From Triplophysa rosa (taxonomy: Eukaryota > Chordata > Actinopteri > Cypriniformes > Nemacheilidae), in the NCBI RefSeq assembly GCF_024868665.1, contig NC_079913.1, positions 12,923,189 to 12,987,188 on the forward strand: a DNA stretch of 64,000 bases. The letters are read 5' to 3'. Of this stretch, positions 1-21,150 are shown piece after piece (position 1 is the first letter of the stretch; each line of letters begins with the position of its first letter). Under the pieces are notes generated by a model, which saw nothing but the letters and a program-made list of their open reading frames with translations, made no database searches and was not told the origin of the DNA. The translations under genes were made by a program, and so were the position numbers.

Positions 1-8526
<8,526 letters not shown>

Positions 8527-8633
8527 CGTTATTTAGCAAACGTTCATACACTCACCGATACACACAAGACGAAAGTTAAAAAGTCCAAAGTCCTATGTTT
8601 AATCCACAGGTTCGATTCTTTACCTCCGATCAC
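8527..8633 (-). other. gata3: gata3 5' untranslated part of first coding exon
   Basis: Upstream of the start codon there is a pyrimidine-rich stretch ending in CAATTTCAG, a good splice acceptor, which places the exon start at 8633. Gata3 genes have a non-coding first exon joined just upstream of the ATG, so this is the expected arrangement. The boundary is predicted, not shown by transcript data. Confidence 0.6.
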
Positions 8634-8995
8634 CTGAAATTGAACAAGACAATTTGAACAATATTTATTTAGTCCGTCCGTTTGTCTGTTTTCTTTCTGA
8701 CATTTGCAAATTGTCAGCAGCTCATTTAAGTCGGATCCGTCCCTTCAATGAGTACGCATTAACTTCTGAAATTCAAATGTAGGCTATATACGAGCATGTA
8801 GTTCGTAAGTCCGCATACGCATCCAAGCGCGCGTCAAGTTCCGCAAATTTCTTTCTGTATACTGTTGCGTTGCGTTGACTCAACAAGTGAGCTCAGGCCG
8901 AGCCGGGTCGATCTGAATACGTTTTCTGCTTTCTGACTGAGCACAAGTTTGATCAAATCTCTGTTTATGCGCAGCAGTAGTAGTAACCCTCTTAC

Positions 8996-9250
8996 TCTGT
9001 TTTCATCCCTCCCTCTGTCTCTCTCTCTCTAGCGCTCACTCCCTCTGTCTCTGAATGCACTGCTCTCTCTGTGTTTTTTTACAGTGAAGGCATTCTTTCA
9101 GGATGGCGCCAGTCAGCTCAATGCTCGCAGACAGCTGTGGCGCGACGCAACTTAAGGAGGGTCTGTGGTGTCATCAGCAGGGGCGGGGCCCAACCGCCTG
9201 GACTAATTGAATAAAGTGGGCCAGGGAAAGATGACCAGGAGTGCGTAATT
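8996..9250 (-). promoter_or_regulatory. gata3: probable gata3 proximal promoter and untranslated exon 1
   Basis: A GC box (GGGGCGGGGCC, 9180-9190) sits about 650 bases upstream of the start codon. A candidate splice donor on the minus strand reads ACAGA/GTAAGA, with the exon end at 8996. No convincing TATA box is seen, in keeping with the TATA-less GC-box promoter described for mammalian GATA3. A CT-rich tract lies at 9005-9060. The transcription start is not determinable from sequence alone. Confidence 0.4.
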
Positions 9251-12200
9251 CTGCCTCCCCATACAGTTTTGTCTTTTTTGTAAATATCTGCACGTTTTTA
9301 TTTAATGCACGTTATAGTGCACATATGCAAACACAATGCATTTACGCAGATCAAATAAATGCATTTACTTAAAAGAAAGAAACATACTTAAAAGTGGAAA
9401 TGCAAAGAACACAACTATTTTATATTTTTTACAAACATTTGACTATTTAACATTTGAATGTATGAATGTTTTGTAAAAGCAGTGAAGATTTCCTCAACCG
9501 ATTTTAAAAGGCATTAAATGAGGGTGGAGTAGACAATTATTTATTGAGTGTGCTTGGGTGAATTAAAACTTCACAGTTTAGTTTGGAAATGTCCGCATGT
9601 CCTAAAGCCTCCGTTGTTTTGTGGCCTGCTGTTTCGTGTCTATACACACACAGTGTGTGTTATCAGTTCGTGTGGTGTGTGTGCGCTTCAAAATTGTGAC
9701 AGTGCGTCCTCTCGTGGTGACAAGCGCGTTTTTCCAATAGTTCCTTCTTCATGTTTTAAAGGGTTAAGCCGACTGCGACATAATGGTGGGTTTAGACTAC
9801 CTCAATCCCTCTCTCCCCTCTTATACTGGAAACACGGGATTTCCCCGATTGCTAAATTCAATGTTCTTTGATCTTTGAAGGACACTAACTGGACATCATT
9901 ACTCATTTAAAGGGCCATTACGTGTAACGTGATGAATGCGCATTCCATTACGCACGTTTAAATTTGTAACCTAAACATCTAATGAGAAGCGTTGCTTCTG
10001 ACACATTAGGGGCGTGTGTCAGGTATTATTCGCAATTATTTCACTTTTATTTAATAAAAAGAGCTGGCCCTTGTGGCAATATTTTGTCTCAGATGCTCTG
10101 GTTGGCCAGCCGTCCTCACAGATTGAGAAAATGTAATTGTGCTCCCTGTTTGATGCTCTGCAATGCTTTGAGATGACGGCCAGCCCTTCCGACGCCGCTG
10201 GCCGTGACGTCAGTAAACAGGCAGGAAATACACTCTGCTCATTGAGGTAGAGTAAATGCTTTCAACTGCATGCATGCGTTTCTTTCAAATTATTGTTTCT
10301 CAAGGTGCTCAGAAAACGTTAAATAGCCAAAAATAAAAGCAGTGAGAAATATATGTTTAGGATACATTATTTGTATTTTACATTTCACATGTTTATTGTA
10401 GTCGATATGCTCAATGTTAATCTCTTCCTTTGTGCGTACCTTGTTAAACCTTTTTGTTTTGCGCCTTAAAATAATAATTTAGTAAAGTATTTTGGTGAAA
10501 ACGCTGGTTTAGAGAAATGAGCAACAAGAAGGATGGCGGTAAAGACTGAACTTGGATGGAAAGCGCTGTACTGTCTCACTGTCATTGTAGAGCTGTCAGC
10601 GGACGCGTGTAATGATCTGCGTGTGCTATTATCCCAAGCTCGAGCGTGCATTAGAGGTGCTTGCAGGCAACGCGCGACGGTGAAAGTAAAATCCTGATTA
10701 TGTGTTTTGTTTTTTGACTGAATTAATCTTAGTGCTCAGGACATGGATGAAAGCCGTTCCGAACACTACAGACACGCCGTGTTAGAGTTTTGCGAAGCAT
10801 TCGAGGCGAACAGAAACCAGTCGATAATAATATGTAACGTGTGTTTTATACAAAGACACACATAGGGATAAAGACAAATTGTTTTAATTATAAAGACATA
10901 TAAAATGTATATTAAATATTTAGATATTATTTATTTTTAAACATTTTTAGTTATTACATTTTTGTATTATTGGCGTGCGCGTTCGTGTTGTATTTTCATT
11001 CGTTTAAAGAGGGCCGCCAGACTGATTCATAGACGGTACAGTAAATCGGTGGTAAGACAGCGATACTGGGTCAGGTTGAAGATTGGGTAGATAATTTGTG
11101 AATGATTATGTCAGGCAAGGCAGATTAAAATCAGGAGTCATCACACATTTTACTGTGGGTGAGAACTTAAGACTTGGCCGTTTTATTTCAGTCTCTCCTA
11201 GGGTTAGAAGATATGCTGATAACAAGCTTTGTCTATCGAACACCATTTACCGACACATAAAACCTCTTTGTAATAATTTTGGTGAGGTGTGTTTTTGAAT
11301 GGGTGTGTAAATTATGAGCTACTAAGGATAGAAGCAGCATCAAAGTGCAGAAAAAATATAAATAAACAGCACTGTACTACTGCAGCTATTATTAGTTGTA
11401 GTATCAGCATTGACATTGTTACATTTTTCTGGTGAATGAAAAAAAAATGTGCAGTCAATTAAACACACACATTTTTTTTATGCGGAGGCGACTTAGATTG
11501 GTTATCTTTTGCTTGACTGATTTTGCTTGACAATGAAATAAATGTATGTATTGTGACGTTTACGGCGACAATTTGAAGATGTAAAGGGATTTGATGAAAG
11601 GACCAGGTAAAGCTGTCCAAACACTGCAGGGTGAACTAGAGGACACACACTTCACCCCAGCTACCGAAAGAAGACATTTGGGGATCTGTCCATAGCGAAA
11701 CCTGAGCGCCACACTTGCAATATTCACGTATTTAAGGGCTTGTTCCTCACATTTATTTTTAAGCAACAAAATGTTTCCCCTCTCTCAGTTACCAGTTGTG
11801 GAAAATTACACGGTGCTTTAATATAAAACACAAACGGTCAAACAATAAATTGTGCTCAGGTTTTTTTAAAAAGGCAAATTATTTACTGTTTGTTTTTTTA
11901 AATACAAGAAACGTAATAAACCAATTACAAAGAAAATCATTACAATTTACAAAAAAACAATTGAACGACACAATTTAAACATTTTCAATATATATATATA
12001 TATATATACTGTTAACGGTAACTAAAGATGAACAAACTGGGCAACATATGATTCATGCACTTTTCAAGAACGAACTTTCTTTATGAATTCGTATTTTGTG
12101 TGATAATGGCCTATGTAGGTTATACTGCAGATTCTTAGAATCCAATTCTGACGGGCACGTCAAAATGAGAGTTTGACTTATTTCTAAGAATTACTGACTA

Positions 12201-12863
12201 GATGAAGGTGAGAAGGGAAAAAACGCGAAAGCCTCGAGTGCAGGTTTTGTTTTTGATAACACATCGCTCAAGAAGAAAACATCTAAAGCTGGTCTTCACT
12301 TGGTACGGGTGATAGCAACCATTCACGTATAGGCTACGTCTGAAACAATGATACTCAATTTCCAAACATTTGTTATTCAATCAGCGTTGGCTATTCGTTT
12401 ATTCGTATATTAGCCCATAATAAGATTAATCCGTCTGTTCGTATAACATTGTCTAATGTTCTCTGCTTAAGGCCTAATGCATTTATTTGATTTCCACTGC
12501 ACTCCATTGGTTGTGGCTTTTGACGCATGTAACAACTTCATAACTCAAAGACGTAAACAAAGAGGCGCATCGCAGGAATATTCTCGTGCAATCAAAGGTG
12601 CATCGTTTCCATTCGGTCGAGTGCTGATTTGAGGACATGGTTTCAGATCATTTCACTTTGCAGCTGAATGGAGTGACCGGTCTCGCGCTATCAGGGAGAA
12701 ACAGCTGTTTTAGGCGCATTAAGCTCCAATCAATCGGAGCTACTCTCTACATGCACATACAAACCAAATGAGCCTGCGCCCATGAAAGACTATGATGTGC
12801 CTTAATGTCGCGTCCTCATCTCTGTTTCCAATCCTCTTCAAACCATCAACACAAATGTATCCC
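9251..12863. other. intergenic DNA upstream of gata3
   Basis: No coding exon or mobile element is recognised. It contains a hairpin followed by a cAMP-response element and a Fox-type site (10176-10220) and a short (TA)n run at about 11987-12008. Open frames here are short and lack splice context. Confidence 0.6.
10176..10220. promoter_or_regulatory. hairpin followed by CRE and Fox-like site
   Basis: Nine-base perfect inverted arms ACGGCCAGC (10176-10184) and GCTGGCCGT (10197-10205) are followed by the full palindromic CRE TGACGTCA (10205-10212) and GTAAACA (10214-10220). Motif matches are exact; function is inferred. Confidence 0.35.
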
Positions 12864-12874
12864 CTCTCTCTCTT

Positions 12875-12934
<60 letters not shown>
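12864..12934. repeat. (CT)n microsatellite
   Basis: Long CT dinucleotide run with a few interruptions at its left end. Arg-Glu or Ser-Leu open frames across it are artefacts of the repeat. Confidence 0.98.
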
Positions 12935-12937
<3 letters not shown>

Positions 12938-14893
12938 GCACACACACTGGAAGCGCAGTTTCAGCAAATCCACTTCTCTTTATGACCCATTGCAGGGCTA
13001 ATCAGATCAATTTCACGGGTTAAGGGAAGCATACTCGCTCACACTCAGGTGGTAATAGATCATTAAAATCCTTCGTCTAGGGGACGGTAGGCGGGAAAAT
13101 GACACTTAAAATACATAGGCGTCCATAAAATCTCACCCCGATTTTCGGAAAGTGGACGTGGGTGCTAGTGAAACGCATAGCCTATATATGTGGCGGGGGA
13201 AATGAATAAGCGCTTGAGAGTTGACATCTACACACGAAATTGTTAAATGACTGTACCACCTTCAGACAGAAAAAACACTGCATTCACAACAATTCGTGAA
13301 TAAATAAAAAAGTGCTTCTATTTAACCAGTGTTCATGATTAATAATAAGTGACATTGACAACACAAAAACATTAACACATATGATTTAAAAGAACGCTTT
13401 TGTAATCGCTTGTCTATGAGCACCAAACAAATAGGGAAAATTAAAATGGGGGCAAAGCATCAGAAACCAGGACGAATTGACACATAAACGCATGCATACA
13501 CCTTGGGAACAGACATGGCTATTGCGAGCAGAATCAATTTATTCGACAGCGGTGGGAGCTAGGCTAAATGCGGTGCTAAAATAGAAAAAATGTATCTTAA
13601 TATTTACTAACCTGCAGAATTGTGGTTGACGCGTGGTCAGGCGTTTTTTCTGACGGGCTTCAGATGTGAAGTGACACACAGATGGAAGTGCCGATGGCAT
13701 TTACAGCAGGAGGGAAAAAACTGGGCTCCTTTTTTCTTTCTAGCCTACACACTCTTTCTACGTCTCACTCTCTCTCTCTCGCACACACGCGTTCACACGC
13801 ACACACGTATACACACTCTTACCGTACTTACTGTACACCAAGCGCGAGCTCTTCCGGGTCGGTGCAGGCTGCGGAGTAAAAACACACACTTAACCGCATG
13901 GTAGCGATTACACACATCCGTTACGAACCTTATTAACACAGACAGAGCGGACGTGGACTCGCGGGCCGCGAGGAGCAAACAGGTACCGACCGCGTACTAC
14001 GTTCAGTAGCACGGCGCTTCTCTCCGTAAGTCTTAATAACGCAGCCCGTTAGATGTCAGACCGATGCTTAATGCATGAGATGACTGATTGGGCTTCAATG
14101 GCCACAGTTTTACAGCAGTTTCGCTTTTTTTCGGTTTTTACCCTTGCGTTAACAGTCTTTCTTTTGAAAATATTGAATATGATGCAATATTAATCGGTAA
14201 ATTTCTTATAACATGTGGAGCTCGTTTCTTTGTTTTACATAACGTGATTAAAACAAATGGGACAAATAGATGCACATGTGTCTGTGTCGGCCTACATGTA
14301 TGCACTTATGCATATATGTGCTGGTGTGTGTGACATATTATTTACACCAGACATTAGATACAGGTTATAATCTCCACAGGATTTTGTTGTTATGTGTAGA
14401 ATTTTGATTGGTATGATCATTTTTTGCCAACGCACGATTTTTTTTAACTTTCGTATAACATTGAAACTGCAAATGTCCTTATTATTTTAACTCTATTTTT
14501 TATTGTTGTTATTTTATGTATAATGTGTTATTTAAATCTAAATAAAAATAAATACAGATTTTCTTTTGCAGGTTTGCACTATGGGGACTAATACGGAATA
14601 ATACAGGTGAGTCTAATCAGAAACAACGGTCTTTGAAAGGCCTCAGACAAAGTCAGAAAATCAGAACACATACAGTGTAGCGGTTCAGCTACACTTCCTA
14701 TTCGAAATACAACCATAGTGTTTTTCGTCTTGTGATGTGCTGATTGCAGATGACAAGCAGCTGTTTCGGCTAACACGCCCATTTATTGACCGAGTTGGGG
14801 TTGTGGAGGGTGGGGTAGAGGTCTAGGTTGGATGATGAGCAACAAAGAGAGAGAGTCAGAGAAAAGGAAAGGACGTTAATATGAGGGTGTGAC
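12935..14893. other. intergenic DNA with a CpG-rich patch
   Basis: The 13840-14060 patch is CpG-rich for the neighbourhood and holds two plus-strand donor-like sequences (CAG/GTACCG near 13981; TCC/GTAAGT near 14025). These could belong to an antisense or upstream transcript, but no partner exon is identified. The rest shows nothing recognisable. Confidence 0.4.
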
Positions 14894-14894
14894 A

Positions 14895-14985
<91 letters not shown>
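14894..14985. repeat. (GAAA)n microsatellite
   Basis: About 23 uninterrupted GAAA units; the same motif and orientation as the repeat in the gata3 intron. Confidence 0.99.
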
Positions 14986-15899
14986 GAGTGTATTGGTCTC
15001 TCAGATTGCCAGTAAACTATTGCTAATCACATTTTTCTAATCATTGAAAATAAATTCAATTGAGGTCGTAAATTAAATAAAATTGGCTCAAACATTTCTG
15101 TCAACTTAGTTAGCTACATCGAGCAAAAACAGCGCCTCTTTAAAATAAAACAAGACTCAAATGAATTTGATTTTTTATTGAATTAGTCATTGCTACATCC
15201 AAAAGATAATGATTTAATAATCTGTCTCAGTCTTAAATAAATTGATTCGTAAAATAAACAGCACCCTAATATCTGTTAAAGTGATTTTAATTATGCGTCG
15301 ATGATGAATGCGCATATAGATGCAATAAACAAAAAGTCAAATGAAGAAATATTGCACAGATAATTGCACATAACATATTATAAATATGATAAACACAGAT
15401 TAACTTCAAAGAGGTTTACAAATATTTGAATTAATTAGCTCAATGTATTTTTTGAAAGCAAATTAATTTTCAAATCAATATTCTTTCCTGTCTTATTATC
15501 TTTTATCTGTGAACGCATGCCATTAATAAGATTGATCTGGAAGGGAAAACACTGGCTTATATCATCCATTTCACAAAAATCAGTTAGCTTTTATGTGAAA
15601 TAAAATATTCATTGTAAAAATACAATAATTTGATAAACGAAAAAATACTGTTTGTCCATTAGTAATGTTTTGGATGAATCCACAACATTGTTTTTGAACT
15701 GTTATAATGATGGAGGAAACGTAGCTAACCAAGGGCCGTTCTGTGGTGAGCATTATTTTTAGAGTGTATAAAATCACACACGTCGGTTACACAAATACAC
15801 ACACACCTCCGTTGCCTCTCGTGCCGTGAAATTCCATGATTAATGTCTATAGTTGACTTGAACCTCAGCGTGACAGTTCGGCTGACAACGGCCACGTGT

Positions 15900-17250
15900 A
15901 AACCTTGAGTTTGATACTAACACACAGCACTGTTTATGCCACTAATTTATTTATTCATGCTTGTGGTATTTATAACTCTCTCAGTCTTATCGGCAGATAG
16001 AGCAGGGGATTATGATATCATGTTCATAAAGCGATTAATTTTAGCGGCAGAAAGCGGGGTGGTCTGTTTAAATACTTTGAGCCAGTGTGTCGAGTTGTTT
16101 GGACAGCCTCTGAATTCAGCGTTCATTTGCATCTAACCATATTCATTTATCGCATGTTTATCGGTCGCCGTTGATCTTATTCGCATTAGCCACCCCATTG
16201 TTTTATCATTGTCTTTTCTGACTGTTATCCTAAAGAGCCCGACACAACACTGTTAAAACGTCTGCGTCATAATCATTTATATCAAACATAATGTCACGTT
16301 TATTCGATCCTGCAGTGTGTATTATATTTTTATCAAGTCATTCACAACGCCTTACGAACATTGCGTTAAAATCTGTGCATATAGCCACAAGGTTGTACTA
16401 TTCTCCAGCCGTGTGCTCTCCCTATAACCATAAACCTTTTTTGTTCCAGCCGCCTCTTCCTCCCGATTTGATTTGAAAATATTAGGCCAAGGTGGGGAGA
16501 ATTATAAACGACTGGCGCTTATCTGCTCTGTGCCCAGATCCTGCAGGATCAGAGAGTCTGATTAAGAAAGAAGGCAGAGCCATAATGATGAGGAATAATG
16601 AATCCTTATCTCGCGCCTCCAGATTATCTGCCTTTCAGCGCGCCATGTTTTGTTACATGGGATAATTTATTGCATCTAATACATCACAATGAATCTGATG
16701 GGGGAAAGTGATGGCCAATGTTGTGAAAGAGGATGTTTTTTTTACCCCGGGGGCAATGAAATGCCTTTGCGATTTTTAATTGGTAAAATATAAGGGGGTA
16801 TCTGATAAAAATACCAAAAAAAATAAAAAGAAGAGGTAATCTTGCCTTCTAGTGTTCATTTACCGCACTATAATTAGTGTGTCAATTTTGACCAGGAATG
16901 AACAACAACGACCTGCCATCAACTGCAAGGCTGGTAGAGGGAACGAGATCCTAATTTCGCATGATTTATTTTTCACCAAGAAGAGATAATTAATCATAAA
17001 CACCAAAAACAGTGCAGTAACGCAGAGATAACGCAATATTTGCATCTAAAAAGATTCGATGGTGCTAATTCTCCTCTACATCATCCCCACCTCCCCCGCC
17101 TATCCACAAAAAACCCTTAAAATCTTTCATTTTCTATGATTAATCGTTAGGAAATATCATTAATCACCGAGCAGGGATTGGTGGTGTGAGGGGTGGGCAT
17201 GACTTTAGCTCACCTCACGGAGCTCGATGCTTGTGGCTTTGGTAACAAAC
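15900..17250. promoter_or_regulatory. enhancer-like block with GATA-site cluster
   Basis: Repeat-free sequence of balanced composition, dense in homeodomain-type ATTA/TAAT cores. Three AGATAA sites (as TTATCT at 16519-16524, 16606-16611 and 16624-16629) fall within 111 bases, about 8 kb upstream of the gata3 start. Open frames here are short and not protein-like. Enhancer status is inferred from motif density and the absence of repeats. Confidence 0.4.
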
Positions 17251-17469
17251 AGTCATTGCAGTCTACCTGAGCCTTAACGAAAAGCTAGATGCGATAAGGA
17301 ATATGACTTAAACCGTGATATCAAAACTATAAAAGATACAACACAGGATACATCTTGTGCTTGTGTTTTTCCCCATCTATATCTTATTAGCTGCTTTGAA
17401 GAATTTGATAACAATAAAACAACGTTAAAAAGCAGGTTAAAAAGAGTTTAAAACAAAAAAGAGATGTTA

Positions 17470-17583
17470 TATTCATTATTATTATTATTGTTGTTGTTAA
17501 TATTATTGTTATATCCGTATTGTTATTATTATTGTTATTGTTGTTAATATTATTATTATTATATTCGTATTGTTATTATTATG
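17470..17583. repeat. ATT/GTT trinucleotide repeat
   Basis: Imperfect ATT and GTT units on the plus strand. Leucine- and tyrosine-rich open frames across it are repeat artefacts. Confidence 0.9.
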
Positions 17584-17947
17584 TTTTTTCCTGTGATATT
17601 AAGACATGCACCTTTTCTCTCAACATATTTGACCATCTATGTATGTTGTCTTGCTTGCTCCGATATTTTCCATTGCTGCAGAGATTTTATCGCTTTATTT
17701 ATTTCCCCTATCCTGCATCTCGGCTACGATGAGGGCACGTCAGAAAATGACAGAGAAAGAGAAGTGGGGGCAGAACCGAAAAGAGAGAAGAGGATATTAG
17801 ACAGGAACGACATTGAAAGGAAGATTGGCTTTGAAAAAAGAGAGAGAGAGCGGCGACATTTCTCACGCTCTGTTTTCTAATATTTTCGTATAGACCTGTG
17901 TAAAATACGTAAATTGTGCATATTTACTTGCAGCATTGTATATTTAA

Positions 17948-17989
17948 AAGCATTTGCCAAAATGTTTTTACTTATTTTGGCAAATGCTT
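17948..17989. repeat. perfect 16-bp inverted repeat
   Basis: Arms AAGCATTTGCCAAAAT (17948-17963) and its exact reverse complement (17974-17989) flank a 10-base loop. Flanking TATA and A/T runs extend the pairing imperfectly. It is too short for a typical microRNA precursor stem. Confidence 0.85.
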
Positions 17990-18790
17990 ATTTTTATACG
18001 AACCGAAATATGTGATTTTTCAATGGGACCATGTACGATAGGCCTTGAACAAACTTATTTTAATGAGCAAGCCTTTATCACAGCACGTCATACAACCCGG
18101 GATCATAATAAGCAATCGGAGAGAAGGGCCTTTTATTTGTAGAACTGTTTGTTGGTGGAGATGCGCAGATTGGCAGGAGAGAAGCGAGGGTAACAGAGAT
18201 GGAGAGAGTGAGATGAGTAGATTAACTAATGAAATGGATGACAGGGGAATTGGACACAAATGCGCGCGTTACATCATAGCTTGCTCTCCAGGGGCGCGCG
18301 CACAATGGCATCGCTTTATCTGCACTAAACCTGCTCTAACGAGACGTTTATTAAAAGTGTCCCGACTTACTCCCATGTGAAATGGATTTCTGATCTGCCT
18401 CCCCTATACACATGACATCAAACATGGCTACAATCGCCCCGGTTTCACCTGGAATGTCATGTTTTTAGGGATAATGTAAGCCGTTCAGAGGCCACTCAGG
18501 GCGCCTTTTGTTGAAAGGTGTCCGGTATCTGTGCCTTTAACGATTCAATAAATACCAATATTTCTCCTTTTCTCCGTCTCTCTCCTTTAAATGTCTCTTT
18601 TACTCGCTTGATGAATTCATTTAAGTATTGTGCGTGGGGGGAGAGGTCTTTAAGCCTCTTACTCAATGGCTATTTGTTGGTATCTCGAGTGTGTGAGGGA
18701 AAGCGGAGAATAGGGAGCCTGAGAGAAGAGGAGACAGACTTGATTTTCATTGCAATCTTTGGAACAAATAGCGAACATTTACCGTTTACA

Positions 18791-18962
18791 CGCCGCCTGG
18801 CGACGCGCTGGCGCTGCAGGCTCGAGCGAGCCGGTCTAAGATGACCGGAGAGCCTTTGGAGAGCGCGAGCCCCCGGCTATCGGGTTCTCCAGATCCCCCC
18901 GCGCGCGCGCGGATCCGGTTTCAGGCCGGGCTTGTCCGCGTTCTGCTTTGCTGCCGCGCGCC
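18791..18962. promoter_or_regulatory. CpG-rich island, candidate distal promoter
   Basis: This stretch is far richer in CpG than its surroundings, with a (CG)n run near 18899-18910. It lies 10.3 kb upstream of the gata3 start codon on the transcript strand. Minus-strand donor-like sites occur at 18371 (GGGA/GTAAGT) and near 18659 (TTGA/GTAAGA). The open frames that cross it are not protein-like. A distal gata3 first exon is a possible reading; an independent non-coding promoter is another. Confidence 0.3.
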
Positions 18963-19699
18963 TTTAAATGAGTGTCAAAGAGCCAAATATCAAATAGCAT
19001 CGGGTCAAGCCAATTTGAAGAACCCTCCCCCTCCCTCATCTCCTCTAAACGGTCCGGCTTAGCTGCAGTCGGTGAAATTAGGTTAGACAAACAAGGGCTC
19101 TTTCTCCTATATTCGTGACAAACGTTATAAGTACAATTAGGATTGCGTTGATTTGTCATTTATGTGCCTCGGTTAGGTCTGAAGCTATATAAATGTGCCG
19201 TAAATGAAAAGGAAGCTGTTATTGATAGACGTGGAAGTACAACAGCCGCACGTCTATGTCGTATAGGCCTATGTCCTAAATCATTTTTATAACCCAAAAT
19301 ATTTTTCTGTTAAATGATGTTTCACCAAAACAGTAGGCAACTAAATAACTTATTAAACGGACACCTGTGTTTAACAAGGCCAAATTTCCAATTGCTACAA
19401 TTGAAAAATGGCGTCTTTTTAATTTGACGATTTTTGAGAGGGATACAGGCCTACCTAACGTCCATATAAGATGTTATACTAACATTAATTCGCACAACAT
19501 TTCTCGTTTTTTACTGTCTTTTTGGAAACAAGATCTTTTCGATGTGTAAAGGAGCTATAGTGGCCTAAGCTATTGTCCAGCATTGTTTTATAGTTCTCGT
19601 CAAATTAAATAACCAATGCCATCAGCAAATCACTTACTAATTTAATTTCTAAATTATTACAACAGAAAAGAAAACCTGACAATCTGACATAATGCATGC

Positions 19700-20480
19700 A
19701 TAGTGCGCCAACAATGTGCACCCTAGGAGCGCCAATGCCAGCTTCCGCCATGTTTCAAATTCATCAACAACTTTGATCTCCGTTCACATTCCTTGTATTC
19801 TAATTTATGCAGCGCAATTAATCTGGGTAATTGAAAAATACCCATTGCCTGTGAGCACTACGCCGAGCTAAATCCTCAACGATAACGGATTTTAAAAGCA
19901 CAACCTCCCCATCTTTATAGGCGCACTAAAGCACCAATTCATTATCGGCCTTAAATAAATATAAAATAGACAGTGGCACCTTTGGCAGTAAATATATGCT
20001 GCGTTTCAAAATACAATTTTGTAGTGGGGAAAAAAGGAGCGCGGTTTGTGAGTTGGCTTTTTTGATTGACACCCTGTCCCCGGGATCATGTTTAATCCCT
20101 GCTTCACTCCAGCCTTTTCATAACTCATTTCTCCGCGAGAGATGGGGACCCTGATGGTTGCCTGGGAGACGGCGATAGCGCTAAGCCATTTCCATGTCTG
20201 CAGCCCATTTGCAACAAAGGTCGTCACAAAGTCATTCCCCGACACAGCGCGCGTTTATGATGACACTTTCCCGCTCCATTCTCCTCTCCGAGCGCGCGCT
20301 CTCCCAACATCAGCATCTGATGACGCAACTGCCCTTTCTGATCAAAGGAGATGCACGGCCTCGTATAGGTGTCTTTATGCTACACCTCCACCCCTCCCTC
20401 TATCTGTTTCCCTCTGCCTCCAGAGCGCAGGAGAAAAATGCCTTCGCTTACAATCTAAATACTACAGAGAGTATGCATTT
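19700..20480. promoter_or_regulatory. enhancer-like intergenic block with an RFX-type X-box
   Basis: Repeat-free and motif-dense. GTTGCC-TG-GGAGAC at 20157-20170 fits the RFX X-box pattern GYTRCC-N1-3-RRNRAC. Predicted frames across it look random. Regulatory status is inferred. Confidence 0.3.
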
Positions 20481-21029
20481 TGACATTTTATATCGACAAT
20501 CTATCCCTTCCTTTCATGGAGAAGAATGCATATTTCATGCCGGGAAAAGAGAATAGACTCAAAAGCGGATCGGTGCCATGCAACAAACCTCTGTAGCAAA
20601 CCAACAAGGAAGGGGGAGAAATGTTTACTTATGGTTTAAGATCACACGTGATAATTATTTAGTGGTAGGCCTATGTCTGTTCGTTTATTTACCCACAAAG
20701 GGAAGACCGAGGGATTTGCACGGCTACATTGTCACAACGACTAATCTTAATAATCATAAGTATAGGCCTGTTGTGCTAGTCATATTGTTGCTCTGCAATG
20801 GTTTATTTATTATTAGAATTTTTTGTCTGGCAGTGTTTTTTTTTTATTTAACTCCGCACACCAAGCTAAAATTCAAATATAATTTATCTGGGTAAATACG
20901 TAAACACCTAAAAGTGAACAAAACTAAGGTAAATGTCAGGTTGATGTGTATGCGCACGATACACATAGAGTTAAATAATTTCTTCATGACAGTTTTTGTT
21001 CAACAAAACAACGGTTTGATATTTTAACA

Positions 21030-21150
21030 CTTACTGCGCATTTGGTAGACTTTTTACATCTATACATTTTCACCAGTATTTGTGTTCTCTGGGAATCGAA
21101 CCATGACCCTTCAGTTGCCAACACAAGGCTCTACCAATAGAGCTACTTAT
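21030..21150 (-). mobile_element. tRNA-derived SINE remnant
   Basis: On the minus strand a tRNA-like head reads GTAGCTCTATTGGTAGAGC (A-box) and then GGTTCGATTCCC (B-box, 21091-21102), the RNA polymerase III internal promoter. The body that follows, including the CTACCAAATGCGCAGTAAG segment, resembles the shared tail of cyprinid tRNA SINEs in shortened form. It is not a functional tRNA gene: the 3' acceptor half is missing. Confidence 0.7.

Noticed and set aside
12740..13023. Arg-Glu and Ser-Leu frames over the CT tract
   Set aside because: Microsatellite artefact.
18841..19062. Plus-strand frame in the CpG-rich island
   Set aside because: No family resemblance and not supported by splice sites; the CpG content alone keeps the frame open.
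20142..20556. Overlapping plus-strand frames of 113 and 120 residues
   Set aside because: Composition looks random and both lie in an enhancer-like block; no known domain.
21088..21146. tRNA-like sequence as a functional tRNA gene
   Set aside because: Acceptor stem does not close and the sequence continues into a SINE body.
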